Notes: generated by a model from the letters alone, not told the origin. A DNA stretch of 64,000 bases from Sphingomonas sp. SUN019 (GCF_024758705.1 NZ_CP096971.1:1612001-1676000); one strand, 5' to 3'. Shown: positions 48,553 to 57,806, counted from the first letter of the stretch. A program made the numbers and translations.

Positions 48553-49277
48553 GTTATCGTATCCCCCTGGCGGCGTTCGCGCTGTTTGGTGTCGCGGCGT
48601 GTTCGTCCGGACCGAAAGCGCCGCCGAGCACGGCATCCGCGCCCGCACCGACAGCCGCAGCCGAGGTCGACGCGATCCTCGCGCTGCTGGACGGCGGCGA
48701 CGCGAAGGCGGCCAAGAAGCGCATCGCCGCCGGGCTGAAACGCGATCCGATGAACCCGTCGCTGCTGGTGCTACGCGATTCGATCGAGCGCGATCCGAAG
48801 GAACTGCTCGGCCCGGCGAGTTGGCCCTACACCGTGCGCGCAGGCGACACGATGACCGAACTGGCGACGCGCTTCCTCGGCAATCGGCTGAAGGCGTATC
48901 AGCTCGCGCGGTATAATGGCATCGACAATCCCGCCGGCATCGCCGCGGGCCAGGTGCTGCGAATCCCCGGCAACGCGCCGCGAATCGAAGCGCCGCGTCG
49001 CGATGAACCCGCGAAGACGCCGCCACGCGCAAAGCCCGCGCCCGCCAAACCCGCCGCCGCAAAGCCAGCGACGCCCGCCCCTGCCCCGCGCGCCGCCAAT
49101 CCGGCCGCCGCACGGCAGGCGCGCGCAGCCGGGCTCGCCGCGCTGAACCAGGGCAAGGTCGCGGTCGCGGTGTCGCAGTTGCGCCGCGCCGCTACGCTCG
49201 ATCCGGGCAATCCACTGATCGCGCGCGATCTTGCGCGCGCCCAACGCATCGCGGCGACGGTCCGCGCGCGGAAGTAA
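48549..49277 (+). CDS. LysM-domain lipoprotein
   Basis: 242 residues. Lipoprotein signal MSYRIPLAAFALFGVAAC (lipobox GVAAC), a helical region, a LysM domain (YTVRAGDTMTELATRFLGNR, then YQLARYNGIDNPAGIAAGQV) that should bind peptidoglycan, a Pro/Ala/Lys-rich linker (about 145-185), and a C-terminal TPR-like helix pair (AGLAALNQGKVAVAVSQLRR). Such a protein could anchor an envelope complex. ATGA overlap with the EAL gene; the kinase gene follows 60 bp later. Confidence 0.85.
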   Translation: MSYRIPLAAFALFGVAACSSGPKAPPSTASAPAPTAAAEVDAILALLDGGDAKAAKKRIAAGLKRDPMNPSLLVLRDSIERDPKELLGPASWPYTVRAGDTMTELATRFLGNRLKAYQLARYNGIDNPAGIAAGQVLRIPGNAPRIEAPRRDEPAKTPPRAKPAPAKPAAAKPATPAPAPRAANPAAARQARAAGLAALNQGKVAVAVSQLRRAATLDPGNPLIARDLARAQRIAATVRARK

Positions 49278-49337
49278 CGCGATGCTAAACCTATCGAATT
49301 ATCTGCGGTCGTTCCGTCGAATCGGAAGGACCGCCGA

Positions 49338-50990
49338 ATGACGATGCTGGGCCGTTACGAGATCTTGGGGCGTCTGGGCGAAGGCGCGATGGCCGACGTG
49401 TTTCGCGCGCACGATCCCGACATCGGGCGCACTGTCGCGATAAAGGTGCTGAAGCCCGAATATGCGCGCGATCCGGAGATCGGGCGGCGCTTCCTGCGCG
49501 AAGCGCGCGCGGCGGGGGCCCTGAACCACGCCAATATCGCGACGATCTATGACGTGGGCGAGGCGGACGGCGTCGCTTATCTCGCGATGGAGCTGGTCGA
49601 CGGGCAGCCGCTCGATGCGCTGCTCCACGCGCACGGGCGGATGCCGTACGAGCGCGTGCTGGGGCTGGCGCGGCAATTGGCCGATGCGCTCGCCTATGCG
49701 CACCGCGCGGGCGTGGTCCACCGCGACGTGAAACCGTCGAACATCCTGCTGTCGGCGGATGGACGCACCGCCAAATTGCTCGATTTCGGGGTCGCGCGGG
49801 TCGGCGAATGCGACGTCGCCTCGCTCGCGAAGACGCAGGTCGGGCAGATGATCGGCACGCCGCGATATATGAGTCCCGAACAGGCGCTGGGCCTGCCGGT
49901 CGACCAGCGCAGCGATCTGTTTTCGCTGGGCGTCGTGCTGTACGAGATGGTGACGGGCAAGGTCGCGTTTCCGGGCATGGGCTTGGCCACGCTGGCGATC
50001 CAGATCGCGCAGGACCGGGTAGAGCCGATCGGCCGCACCGCCGCCGATTGTCCGCCGGGCCTGACCTTCATCATCGACAAATTGCTGGCGAAGAAGCCCG
50101 AGGCGCGCTTCCCCGATGGCGACGCGCTGGCCGCGGCGATCGACCGCGAGATCGGTGCGGGCAAGGAAGCAGCGCCCGGACGGCGCGGCCTGCCGCTGCG
50201 GTTGAAGCTTCCGCTGGCGCTGGTCGCGGTGACGGCGGCGGCGCTGATCGCCAGCGTGTCATCGGTGCTGAGCCGCGAACAGCAGGCGCTGGAGCATATG
50301 GCGGTGGTTTCGGGCGACACCATCGCGGCGTTCGTGACGAACAACGCCGCGGTACTGGCGGCGGACAATGCGGGACTTTCGCCCGATCAACAGGACTGGT
50401 CGGCGTTGCAGGCGTTCGTCGTCACCGCCGCGCGCGACCGCGGGGTACGCGACATCACGGTGATCGACGGCGGCGGCACGATCCGCGCGGCGAGCGACGC
50501 GGCGCGCGTCGGGCGGCGCTATGGCGCGGCGCGCGGGGAGGTGGTGATGGCCGGGAGCGGCGACACCGCCGTGACCGCCGCGAACGGCACCGGGCTGCGC
50601 TTCGCGCGGCCGATCCGCTATGCGGGCGCACGCTTCGGCACGGTCGATCTGGTGCTGAGGCGCGACGCGCTGGACGGCGCGGTCGCCAATTCGCGATCGT
50701 TGCTGATCGCGCTGTCGCTGATCGTGATGCTGGCGGTGCTGGTGGTCGGGTATCTCAGCGGCGCTTTGGTCGCACGGCCGCTCGCGCGACTGCGCCGGGC
50801 GCTGGACGAAGCGGCCGACGCCGATTTCGCACTGCGCATCTCGCACCGGCGGCGCGATGAATTCGGCGCGGCGTTCGACGCCTTCAACCGCGCCGCCGCC
50901 GCGGTCGAGCCGAACCTGCGCGGCCATGCCGCCGAGGCGAAGGCCGCGGTGCTGGCGACCCGCGTCGCCCCCGCTCGCCGCGCGGCCTGA
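49338..50990 (+). CDS. Membrane Ser/Thr protein kinase with periplasmic sensor and C-terminal HAMP-like region (PpkA type)
   Basis: 550 residues. N-terminal Hanks-type kinase (1-275) with K36 (TVAIKVLKP), HRDVKPSN (128-135), DFG (149-151) and SPE (179-181), all intact. Transmembrane helix at about 290-311, a periplasmic sensor-like domain (312-452), a second helix (453-475), and a HAMP-like stretch (ARPLARLRRALDEAADADFA). The kinase is N-terminal and cytosolic while HAMP follows the second helix, also cytosolic; this order is unusual. With the FHA and PP2C genes downstream it forms the phosphorylation module known from type VI secretion (PpkA/Fha/PppA). Confidence 0.88.
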   Translation: MTMLGRYEILGRLGEGAMADVFRAHDPDIGRTVAIKVLKPEYARDPEIGRRFLREARAAGALNHANIATIYDVGEADGVAYLAMELVDGQPLDALLHAHGRMPYERVLGLARQLADALAYAHRAGVVHRDVKPSNILLSADGRTAKLLDFGVARVGECDVASLAKTQVGQMIGTPRYMSPEQALGLPVDQRSDLFSLGVVLYEMVTGKVAFPGMGLATLAIQIAQDRVEPIGRTAADCPPGLTFIIDKLLAKKPEARFPDGDALAAAIDREIGAGKEAAPGRRGLPLRLKLPLALVAVTAAALIASVSSVLSREQQALEHMAVVSGDTIAAFVTNNAAVLAADNAGLSPDQQDWSALQAFVVTAARDRGVRDITVIDGGGTIRAASDAARVGRRYGAARGEVVMAGSGDTAVTAANGTGLRFARPIRYAGARFGTVDLVLRRDALDGAVANSRSLLIALSLIVMLAVLVVGYLSGALVARPLARLRRALDEAADADFALRISHRRRDEFGAAFDAFNRAAAAVEPNLRGHAAEAKAAVLATRVAPARRAA

Positions 50991-51001
50991 GGACGAACCA
51001 G

Positions 51002-52030
51002 ATGTACATGCTGCAATTGTTCGACGCCGACGATGCGATCCAGCCGATCGATGCACGGTTGCTGCGCGACGGGACGATCCGGATCGGGCGCGACGCGGCG
51101 GCCGACTGGCCGATCGCCGATCCCGATTGCGCCCTGTCGCGATCGCACCTCGACCTGCGCGCCGACGCCGACGGCCTGATCCTGCGCGTGTTCGGCGCGA
51201 ATGGCGTGTTCGACGATCTGTCGGGCGTGCGTTTCCCCGATCAGACCGATGTCGCGCTGCCGCTGCCCGGCGCGTTGCGGCTGGGGCGCTTCCGCATCGT
51301 CGCAACGCACGCGCCGCACGCCGCCATGGCGGTCGACGAGAATCGCACGATGGTGCTGAGCCCGCCGCTCGGCACGTCGATCGAGGTGCCGGGCGACTGG
51401 AACGACGCCGCTCCGCTGCCCGCTTATACCGAAGGATCGCTGTTGGAGGCGTTCTGCGAGGGCGCGGGACTCGACGCGTCGCTGTTGTCGAGCGAGGAGC
51501 CGACAGAGGTCATGCGCCGCGCGGGCGCGGTCTATCGCCAGATGGTGCTGGGCATCGGCGACCTGATGGCCGAGCGCGACCGCGCGCGCGGGCGGTACCA
51601 ACTGACCCGCACCACGATCGGCGGGGCAGACAACAATCCGTTCAAGTGGGCGCCGTCGCAGCGGCTGGCGATCGACCTGCTGCTGGCGGGATCGTCGGGA
51701 TTCCTGTCCGGTCCGGCGGCGCTGAAGGCGTCGTTCCGTGACGTGAAGCGCCATCTGGTCGCGACCTTCGAAGGGCTGCAGGGCAGTCTGCGCGCCGCGA
51801 TCGGCACGTTCGATCCGGCCGCGGTCGACAAAGCGGTCGGCGACAAGGGATCGCTGTTGAAAAGCCGCGCCAGCCTGCAGATGGCGGAGGTGGCGACGCG
51901 GCACGCCGATCTGTCACGACAGGTCGAACAGGGCGACGCCGGATCGCTCGATCGCGCCTTTGTCGCCGCCTATGATGCGGCAGAGGCGACGCTCAATCGC
52001 GCGGGGAACCGCACCGGCGACGCGGCGTGA
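51002..52030 (+). CDS. FHA-domain protein, TagH-like (type VI secretion-associated)
   Basis: 342 residues. N-terminal FHA domain (TIRIGRDAAADWPIADPDCA, LSRSHLDL with the conserved S-x-x-H, FGANGVFDDLSG) that binds phosphothreonine. C-terminal domain from about 135 with NNPFKWAPSQRLAIDLLLAG, GFLSGPAALKASFRDVKRHL and VATFEGLQGSLRAAI, the pattern of TagH-type proteins. It would read the phosphorylation set by the kinase 11 bp upstream and reversed by the PP2C phosphatase it overlaps. No other type VI genes are in the window. Confidence 0.82.
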   Translation: MYMLQLFDADDAIQPIDARLLRDGTIRIGRDAAADWPIADPDCALSRSHLDLRADADGLILRVFGANGVFDDLSGVRFPDQTDVALPLPGALRLGRFRIVATHAPHAAMAVDENRTMVLSPPLGTSIEVPGDWNDAAPLPAYTEGSLLEAFCEGAGLDASLLSSEEPTEVMRRAGAVYRQMVLGIGDLMAERDRARGRYQLTRTTIGGADNNPFKWAPSQRLAIDLLLAGSSGFLSGPAALKASFRDVKRHLVATFEGLQGSLRAAIGTFDPAAVDKAVGDKGSLLKSRASLQMAEVATRHADLSRQVEQGDAGSLDRAFVAAYDAAEATLNRAGNRTGDAA

Positions 52031-52749
52031 GCGCGCTGCTCAGGCGCTGGTCGCGCACGCGCGCCGCGCCGACCTTCACCGCGGTCAGCCGCACCCATGT
52101 CGGCCGTGTGCGCCAAGTGAACGAGGACCGTCTGCTCGACCGCACGGCCCGCGGGCTGTGGGCGATCGCCGACGGCATGGGCGGGCATCGGGCGGGCGAT
52201 GTCGCCGCGGGGATCGCGATCGATACGCTCGCCGCGCTGGCGGACACGGGCGCGCTGATCGACGAAAGCGCCGTCACCACCGCGCTGAGCGCCGCCAACG
52301 CCGCGATCATCGCCGCGACGGGAGATACCGACACCAGCGGCACGACGATCGTCGCGGCCACCCCGACCCATGTCCTATGGGTGGGCGACAGCCGCGCCTA
52401 TCGCATCCGCGACGAACGGCTGACGCCGCTGACGCGCGATCACAGCGTGGTGCAGGAACTGATCGACGCCGGGCTGCTGTCGCCCGCCGATGCGCCCCGC
52501 CATCCCCGCGCCAACGTCATCACGCGCGCGCTGGGGATCGGCGCGGCCGTGGAGATCGAGCGCGCGCGGATCGAACTGCTGGCGGGTGATCTGCTGCTGC
52601 TGTGTTCGGACGGGCTGTCGCGTTCGCTCGACCCGCGGGATTTCATCCCCGGCCGTCCGCTGGAGGCGCAGGCCGACCGGCTGCTGACCAACGCGCTGCA
52701 ACGCGACGGCAGCGACAATGCGTCACTGATTCTGGTCGCGGTTGGCTGA
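52027..52749 (+). CDS. PP2C-family Ser/Thr protein phosphatase (PppA type)
   Basis: 240 residues. Metal-site motifs VNEDRLL, AIADGMGGHRAGDVAA, TTIVAATPTHVLWVGDSRAY, LLCSDGLSR and GSDNASLILVAVG are intact. GTG 52027 overlaps the FHA gene stop as GTGA. It should dephosphorylate targets of the kinase two genes upstream. The N-terminus has a short Arg-rich tail before the domain. Confidence 0.92.
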   Translation: MSALLRRWSRTRAAPTFTAVSRTHVGRVRQVNEDRLLDRTARGLWAIADGMGGHRAGDVAAGIAIDTLAALADTGALIDESAVTTALSAANAAIIAATGDTDTSGTTIVAATPTHVLWVGDSRAYRIRDERLTPLTRDHSVVQELIDAGLLSPADAPRHPRANVITRALGIGAAVEIERARIELLAGDLLLLCSDGLSRSLDPRDFIPGRPLEAQADRLLTNALQRDGSDNASLILVAVG

Positions 52750-52750
52750 A

Positions 52751-53203
52751 CTACGCCGGCCGCGCTAGCATCAGCGCTGCGCGCGTCGTCTTGCATACGA
52801 TCTCGTCGCGCTGGTTCAGGCCGATATGTTCGAACGTCACGATGCCCTGCCCCGGGCGCGAGGTCGACGGGCGGAGCGCCACGACGGTCGTCTCGGCGCG
52901 GATCGTGTCGCCCGCGAATACCGGCTTGGGAAAATTCGTTTCGGTCATGCCGAGGTTCGCGACCGTCGTCCCGAACGTCGTATCCTGCACGCTGAGACCG
53001 ATCACCAGACCTAACGTGAAGAGCGAATTCATCAGCGGGCGGCCGAATTCGGTGGTCGCGGCATAGGCATGGTCGATGTGCAGCGCGGCCGGATTGAAGG
53101 TCAGCGACGAGAACAGCATATTGTCCATGTCGGTCACCGTGCGCCGGATCTCGTGCGTGAACCGCCGCCCGATCTCGAACTCTTCGAAAAACAATCCCGC
53201 CAC
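52751..53203 (-). CDS. MaoC-like hotdog-fold dehydratase
   Basis: 150 residues from GTG 53203, with GGGAGG 8 bp upstream. MaoC hotdog fold: FFEEFEIGRRFTHEIRRTVT, FNPAALHIDHAYAATTEFGR (the catalytic Asn/Asp-His pattern) and GDTIRAETTVVALRPS. Family members hydrate enoyl-CoA or dehydrate 3-hydroxyacyl-CoA, including mesaconyl-CoA and beta-methylmalyl-CoA. A link to the methylsuccinyl-CoA dehydrogenase at 4876 is possible but unproven. Convergent with the phosphatase gene (1 bp apart) and divergent from the nucleotidyltransferase. Confidence 0.85.
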   Translation of the reverse strand: MAGLFFEEFEIGRRFTHEIRRTVTDMDNMLFSSLTFNPAALHIDHAYAATTEFGRPLMNSLFTLGLVIGLSVQDTTFGTTVANLGMTETNFPKPVFAGDTIRAETTVVALRPSTSRPGQGIVTFEHIGLNQRDEIVCKTTRAALMLARPA

Positions 53204-53333
53204 GTCATCGTCCTCCCTTATCCCGTCACAAGGGCGAACGATCCCGCCGGCTTGTCGAGAAGGAACATCGCGCCGCCATAGTTTCGCCGCGTCATCTTGC
53301 CTACAGCGCGTGCGAGCAACGGACACGGTATCA

Positions 53334-54068
53334 ATGAAGGCCATCATCATCGTCGCCGGTCAGGGTTCGCGGCTGTTGCCGCTGACGCTGGGCGTTCCCA
53401 AATGCCTGGTGCCGGTGGGCGGGCGCGCGATCCTGGACCATCAGTTGGATGCCGCGCGGGCGGCGGGGATCGACCGCGCGGTCGTCATCGGCGGCTACCG
53501 CATCGATCAGATCGCGGAATATCTGTCGCAGCGGAAGCACGATGTCGCGGTCACGCTGATCTTCAATCCGTTCTGGGCGGTGGCGAGCAGCATCGGCAGC
53601 GTGTGGGCGGCGCGCGACCATCTGAGCGATCCGTTCGCGCTGATGAACGGCGACACGATCTTCGATCCGTCGATCGTCGCGGCGGCGGCCGCCGATACGA
53701 CGCCCGGAATCAGGCTGGTGGTCGACGCCATCGTCGAGCCGGAACATGACGACATGCTGGTGGAGGTCGCAGGCGGCCGGGTCTGCGACGTCGACAAGCA
53801 TCTGCCCGCCGGACGTGCGACGCACCGTTCGCTGGGGCTGGTCCTGTCAAGCGGCGGCGACGCGTATCGATCGGCGCTGCGTGAGGTGATTGCGGGCGAC
53901 GAGGGCATTCACGCTTATCATCACGCGATCATCGCGCGCCTTGCGCCCGACGGCCATGTCGGCGCGGTCGTGATCGATCCGCGCGCGCATTGGCAGGAGA
54001 TCGATACCGCCGACGACATCGCGCGGTGGGAACGCGATCACCGGCAGAGCGACCCGGTGGCCGCGTGA
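53334..54068 (+). CDS. Sugar/polyol-phosphate nucleotidyltransferase
   Basis: 244 residues. Rossmann-type nucleotidyltransferase: MKAIIIVAGQGSRLLPLTLGVPKCLVPVGG is the NTP-binding start (GxGSR and PKCL), with MNGDTIFD holding the metal-binding Asp. The short, C-terminal-domain-free form resembles CTP-dependent phosphocholine or phosphoinositol cytidylyltransferases. Start ATG 53334; the longer frame upstream overlaps the divergent MaoC gene. First gene of a seven-gene cluster, joined to the next by GTGA. Its product would be a CDP-activated alcohol (inference). Confidence 0.82.
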   Translation: MKAIIIVAGQGSRLLPLTLGVPKCLVPVGGRAILDHQLDAARAAGIDRAVVIGGYRIDQIAEYLSQRKHDVAVTLIFNPFWAVASSIGSVWAARDHLSDPFALMNGDTIFDPSIVAAAAADTTPGIRLVVDAIVEPEHDDMLVEVAGGRVCDVDKHLPAGRATHRSLGLVLSSGGDAYRSALREVIAGDEGIHAYHHAIIARLAPDGHVGAVVIDPRAHWQEIDTADDIARWERDHRQSDPVAA

Positions 54069-55180
54069 AGGGACCGGTCGCGTTCCTGTTCCTCGGCGAA
54101 ACGCTTCTGATCCCGCACCTTTATCCGATCGTCGAGGCGCTGAGCGAAATCGCGCCCGACGTGGCGATCGATCTGTGGGTGGGCACCTCGGTCCATGAAA
54201 ATCTGCTGACGCGCTGGACCGCCGACCTGAACAATCCGCGCCTGCGCATCCGCCGCGCGCCGGGATTTCGGACCGTCGCGGACGACGGCGCGGGCCGCAA
54301 CCCGCCGCTGCCCGCGAAGCTGCCGATGCTGGCGCGGCTCGCCCCTTATCTGTGGCGCGTGCCCGTGGTCGTATCGGCCGAGCAGACCAGCCTGTGGCTG
54401 CCGCGGGTGCTTCCGATACGGGCGCGGTTCGTCAACACCTTTCACGGCGCGGGATCGATGACCAACCGCGACGATCCGCGGCGGCGCGCGGCATGGCGCA
54501 CCTTGGTCGCCTCGAAGCGGGAGCGCGATGCGCTGGCCGAGAACGGCGTGGCGGCGGAGCGGATCGCAGTGACCGGCTATGTGAAGGCCGCTTTCCGCCA
54601 GCGCACACACACGCAACTGCCGTTCGCCGATCGCCGCCCCGTGGTGCTGTATGCGCCGCATTGGCAGCGGCATCGTTCGTCGTGGTGGGCGTGGGGGCGG
54701 CAGGCGGTGGAGCAACTGGCCGCGCAGGATCGCTACAATGTCATCATCGCCCCGCACCAACGGCTGGCGGAAAAGGCGCCCGAACTGCGCGACCTGCTCA
54801 AGACGGCCGGAGCGCTGCCGCATGTCCACACCGACCTGGACGGCTTTGCGATGGTCGACGGCAGCTATACCGCCGCGGCCGACATCTATCTGGGCGACAC
54901 GTCGAGCCAGGTGATCGAATTCCTGATGCAGCCGCGCCCGTGCATGTTCCTCGACCCGCGCGGCACCACATGGCAGAGCGATCCGTCCTACGCGATGTGG
55001 GCGTGCGGAGAAGTGGTGACGACGCCCGATCGCATCATCCCCGCGTTGATCGAGGCGCCCGTTCGCCATGCGACGTTTCGAGCGGCGCAGACCGCTTTCG
55101 CAACGTCTTCGCTCGGCGACACCAGCGGCGCGGCCGCGGGGCGCGCCGCGGCGGAGATCGTTGCGGCGTTGCGCGGCTGA
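54065..55180 (+). CDS. CDP-glycerol glycerophosphotransferase-like protein
   Basis: 371 residues from GTG 54065 (GTGA overlap). GT-B-like fold resembling teichoic-acid TagB/TagF transferases: VNTFHGAGSM, VVLYAPHWQRHRSSWWAWG, YNVIIAPHQRLAEKAPELRD and a C-terminal DIYLGDTSSQVIEFLMQPRP that matches the donor-binding segment of that family. It would transfer a polyol-phosphate unit from a CDP-linked donor. No membrane helix; likely peripheral at the inner membrane. Substrate not known. Confidence 0.7.
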   Translation: MKGPVAFLFLGETLLIPHLYPIVEALSEIAPDVAIDLWVGTSVHENLLTRWTADLNNPRLRIRRAPGFRTVADDGAGRNPPLPAKLPMLARLAPYLWRVPVVVSAEQTSLWLPRVLPIRARFVNTFHGAGSMTNRDDPRRRAAWRTLVASKRERDALAENGVAAERIAVTGYVKAAFRQRTHTQLPFADRRPVVLYAPHWQRHRSSWWAWGRQAVEQLAAQDRYNVIIAPHQRLAEKAPELRDLLKTAGALPHVHTDLDGFAMVDGSYTAAADIYLGDTSSQVIEFLMQPRPCMFLDPRGTTWQSDPSYAMWACGEVVTTPDRIIPALIEAPVRHATFRAAQTAFATSSLGDTSGAAAGRAAAEIVAALRG

Positions 55181-55202
55181 CGCAATCGGCTATCGGGCGG
55201 CA

Positions 55203-56324
55203 ATGGACGCAAGTGCGATCAAACCGGCGATGCTGTCGATCGGCGCGAACCCGACGCTCATCTGGGGCATGACGACGGCCGAGCGCGCGCGGCGGATCGC
55301 GGTCGCGCAGGGGCTGCCGGCCGGCGGGAGCGATGCCAGCGGCGCGGCGATGCTGGCGAATGCGGCGTTCGCGTTCGATCCCGCATGGACGGCGCATCTC
55401 GGCGCGCGCCCGGCGAGCGTGCTCACCAGCCGCGGCGTGCCAGTACTGGCGCACGTCGTCACCGCCGAACAACGCGGGCTGGTGGAGGCCGCGATGCGCG
55501 CGAACACGCCGTTGCCCGCGAACGACCTCACCGTTTTCGCCGAGGAAGCCGAAGGCGGCATCTTCAACGAGGCGTTGCGCAAGCGCGAACGTCCCTTCGC
55601 CGCCGAGCTGACGCCTGCGTCGGTCACGGCGATCGAACGCGCCAGCTATGTCGGCGCGTACAAGGGCGTGACCGACCTGCTGACCAAATACCTCTGGCCC
55701 GAATGGGCGCTCGTGCTGACCCGCCTCGCCGCGCGCGCCGGGATCACGCCGAATCAGGTCACCGCGACGGGAACGGTGCTGTGCATCGTCGCGACGATCG
55801 CCTTTTGGTACGGCTGGTTCTGGACCGGACTCGCGACCGGTCTGACGTTCATGGTGCTCGATACCGTCGACGGAAAGCTGGCGCGCTGCACGATCACCTC
55901 GTCGGCGCTGGGCAATGCGTGGGATCACGGCATCGACCTGGTTCATCCGCCGTTCTGGTGGTGGGCGTGGGCGGCGGGATGCGCGCCATATGGCCGCGCG
56001 CTGACCGACGACACATTCTGGGCGGTGATGGCGGCGATGCTGACCGGTTACGTCGCGCAGCGGCTAATCGAAGGCGCGTTCATCGTGCGGTTCGGGATGC
56101 ACATCCACGTCTGGCGGCGCTTCGACAGCCGGTTCCGGCTGATCACCGCGCGGCGCAACCCGAACATGGTCATCCTGTTTGCGGGGCTGCTGATCGGACG
56201 GCCCGACTGGGGCATCGTCGCGGTGGCGGTCTGGACGATCGTGTCGCTGGCCGTCCATCTCGTCCGGCTGGCGCAGGCGATGGTCGAGCAGCGACGCGCG
56301 CCGATCGCGAGCTGGCTGGCCTGA
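55203..56324 (+). CDS. CDP-alcohol phosphatidyltransferase family membrane protein
   Basis: 373 residues. The signature DG-x2-AR-x8-G-x3-D-x3-D is complete (VDGKLAR, then G-NAW-D-HGI-D), so the enzyme should displace CMP from a CDP-alcohol or CDP-diacylglycerol. About 155 N-terminal soluble residues come before the membrane part; they have a nucleotidyltransferase-like feel (VLTSRGVPVLAHVV) but no NTP-binding loop. About six helices follow. The layout recalls the fused inositol-phosphate cytidylyltransferase/DIPP synthase, with the active nucleotidyltransferase encoded separately here. Confidence 0.85.
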   Translation: MDASAIKPAMLSIGANPTLIWGMTTAERARRIAVAQGLPAGGSDASGAAMLANAAFAFDPAWTAHLGARPASVLTSRGVPVLAHVVTAEQRGLVEAAMRANTPLPANDLTVFAEEAEGGIFNEALRKRERPFAAELTPASVTAIERASYVGAYKGVTDLLTKYLWPEWALVLTRLAARAGITPNQVTATGTVLCIVATIAFWYGWFWTGLATGLTFMVLDTVDGKLARCTITSSALGNAWDHGIDLVHPPFWWWAWAAGCAPYGRALTDDTFWAVMAAMLTGYVAQRLIEGAFIVRFGMHIHVWRRFDSRFRLITARRNPNMVILFAGLLIGRPDWGIVAVAVWTIVSLAVHLVRLAQAMVEQRRAPIASWLA

Positions 56325-56332
56325 CACCGCGC

Positions 56333-57682
56333 GTGGCCGGCGGCATCCGATCCCTGGCGGCCTCGATCCGGTCGCGTCCCGGCGTGCAGGCGGTGCTGCG
56401 CAATCTCGGCTGGCTGCTGGCCAGCCGCAGCGTGCTGGCGATCCTGTCCTTGTTCTATCTCGGGTTCGCCGCGCGCACGCTGGGCGTGGTGGATTTCGGC
56501 CGCTTCGCGCTGATCACCGGCGCGTCGCAGGCGCTGGCGATCTTCGTCGGCTTCCAGACATGGCAGATCATCGTCCAATATGGCGTCGACCCGTTGCAGC
56601 GCGGCGATACGCCCCGGCTCGCGCGGCTGTTGCGCGGTTGTGCGTTGCTCGACCTGACCGGCGCGCTGATCGGCGTGGCGCTGACCGTCGCGATCCTGCG
56701 CGTCGGGGCCGGGCCGCTCGGCATCCCGCCCGATCTGACGCGCGACACGCTGATCTTCGCGGTCATCCAGCTGGTGTCGGTGCGCTCGACCCCGCTCGGC
56801 ATCCTGCGCCTGCGCGACAAATTCTCGCTGTCGGCGCTCGCTGACAGCATCACCCCGATCGTGCGCTTTGTCGGTGCCGGCGCTGCGATGCTGTTCGACC
56901 CGAGCGTGCGCGGCTTCATGATCGCCTGGGCGGCGGCCGAACTGCTGACCGCCGCAACCTATTGGGTGCTGGTCGCGCGCAGCGGCGACCTGGGCCTGAT
57001 CGGTCGCGCACGGACCGGTTTTGGGCAACTGGTGGACGAAAATCCCGGCATCGTGGGCTTTGCGGTCAGCACCAACGCCAGCGCGACGCTGGGCCTGTCG
57101 AGCAAACAGTTCCCCCTGCTGCTGGTCGGCGCGGCGGCCGGTCCGTCGGCGGCGGGCATCTTCCGGCTCGCCGCGCAGCTGGCGCAGGCGCTCGCCAAGG
57201 TTTCCCAGCTGATTGCGCGCGCCGCTTTCCCCGAGGTCGTCCGATTGGCGCGTACGGCGTCGCCGCGGCGCTTGGGCCGCATCCTGCCCCGGACGTATCT
57301 GGTCAGCGGGCTGGCGGCGCTGGCGATCATGGCCGTCGTCGTCCTGGCCGGGCGGCAGGTGCTGTCGCTGATCGGCGGCAAGACCTTTGGCGACGCTTAT
57401 CCGATGCTGCTGTGGCTGACCGCTGCGGGGTGCATGGAGATGATCGTGATCAGCGCCGAAACCGTGCTGACCGCGTTGCACCGCGCAGGCGTCGTCTTCG
57501 CCATTCGCGCCGTCGCCGCCGCGCTGATGCTAGCGGGCGCGTTGATCCTGATGCCCCTTTATGCCGCCAGCGGCGCGGCGATGGCGGTGTTCGCGGGATC
57601 GGCGGTCGTCGCGCTGCTGCTGGGGATCGCGGCGCGCAGGATTACGCGCGTCTCGGCAGATGACGAGATCATCGACGGCTGA
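56333..57682 (+). CDS. Polysaccharide/lipid flippase-like membrane protein (MATE/Wzx-type)
   Basis: 449 residues from GTG 56333, 8 bp after the previous stop. About 12-14 hydrophobic helices, with an N-terminal segment (VLRNLGWLLASRSVLAILSL, FYLGFAARTLGVVDFGRFAL) typical of Wzx-like O-unit flippases. It would move a lipid-linked product of this cluster across the inner membrane. The open frame upstream is a shadow of the transferase gene. Confidence 0.82.
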   Translation: MAGGIRSLAASIRSRPGVQAVLRNLGWLLASRSVLAILSLFYLGFAARTLGVVDFGRFALITGASQALAIFVGFQTWQIIVQYGVDPLQRGDTPRLARLLRGCALLDLTGALIGVALTVAILRVGAGPLGIPPDLTRDTLIFAVIQLVSVRSTPLGILRLRDKFSLSALADSITPIVRFVGAGAAMLFDPSVRGFMIAWAAAELLTAATYWVLVARSGDLGLIGRARTGFGQLVDENPGIVGFAVSTNASATLGLSSKQFPLLLVGAAAGPSAAGIFRLAAQLAQALAKVSQLIARAAFPEVVRLARTASPRRLGRILPRTYLVSGLAALAIMAVVVLAGRQVLSLIGGKTFGDAYPMLLWLTAAGCMEMIVISAETVLTALHRAGVVFAIRAVAAALMLAGALILMPLYAASGAAMAVFAGSAVVALLLGIAARRITRVSADDEIIDG

Positions 57683-57806
57683 CACGCCGGATCGCGTTTC
57701 ATCACACCCTCCGACCGTGCGCCTCACCCCGAATTGCCGCATCGGCGAGTCACTCCCGGGTCACTAATTTGTAGCATATCTGTCGCGCACACGGTAGGAC
57801 GGGGCA

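Noticed and set aside
55385..56332. N-terminal extension of the flippase gene
   Set aside because: It is the shifted frame of the CDP-alcohol phosphatidyltransferase gene; the membrane protein homology starts near GTG 56333.
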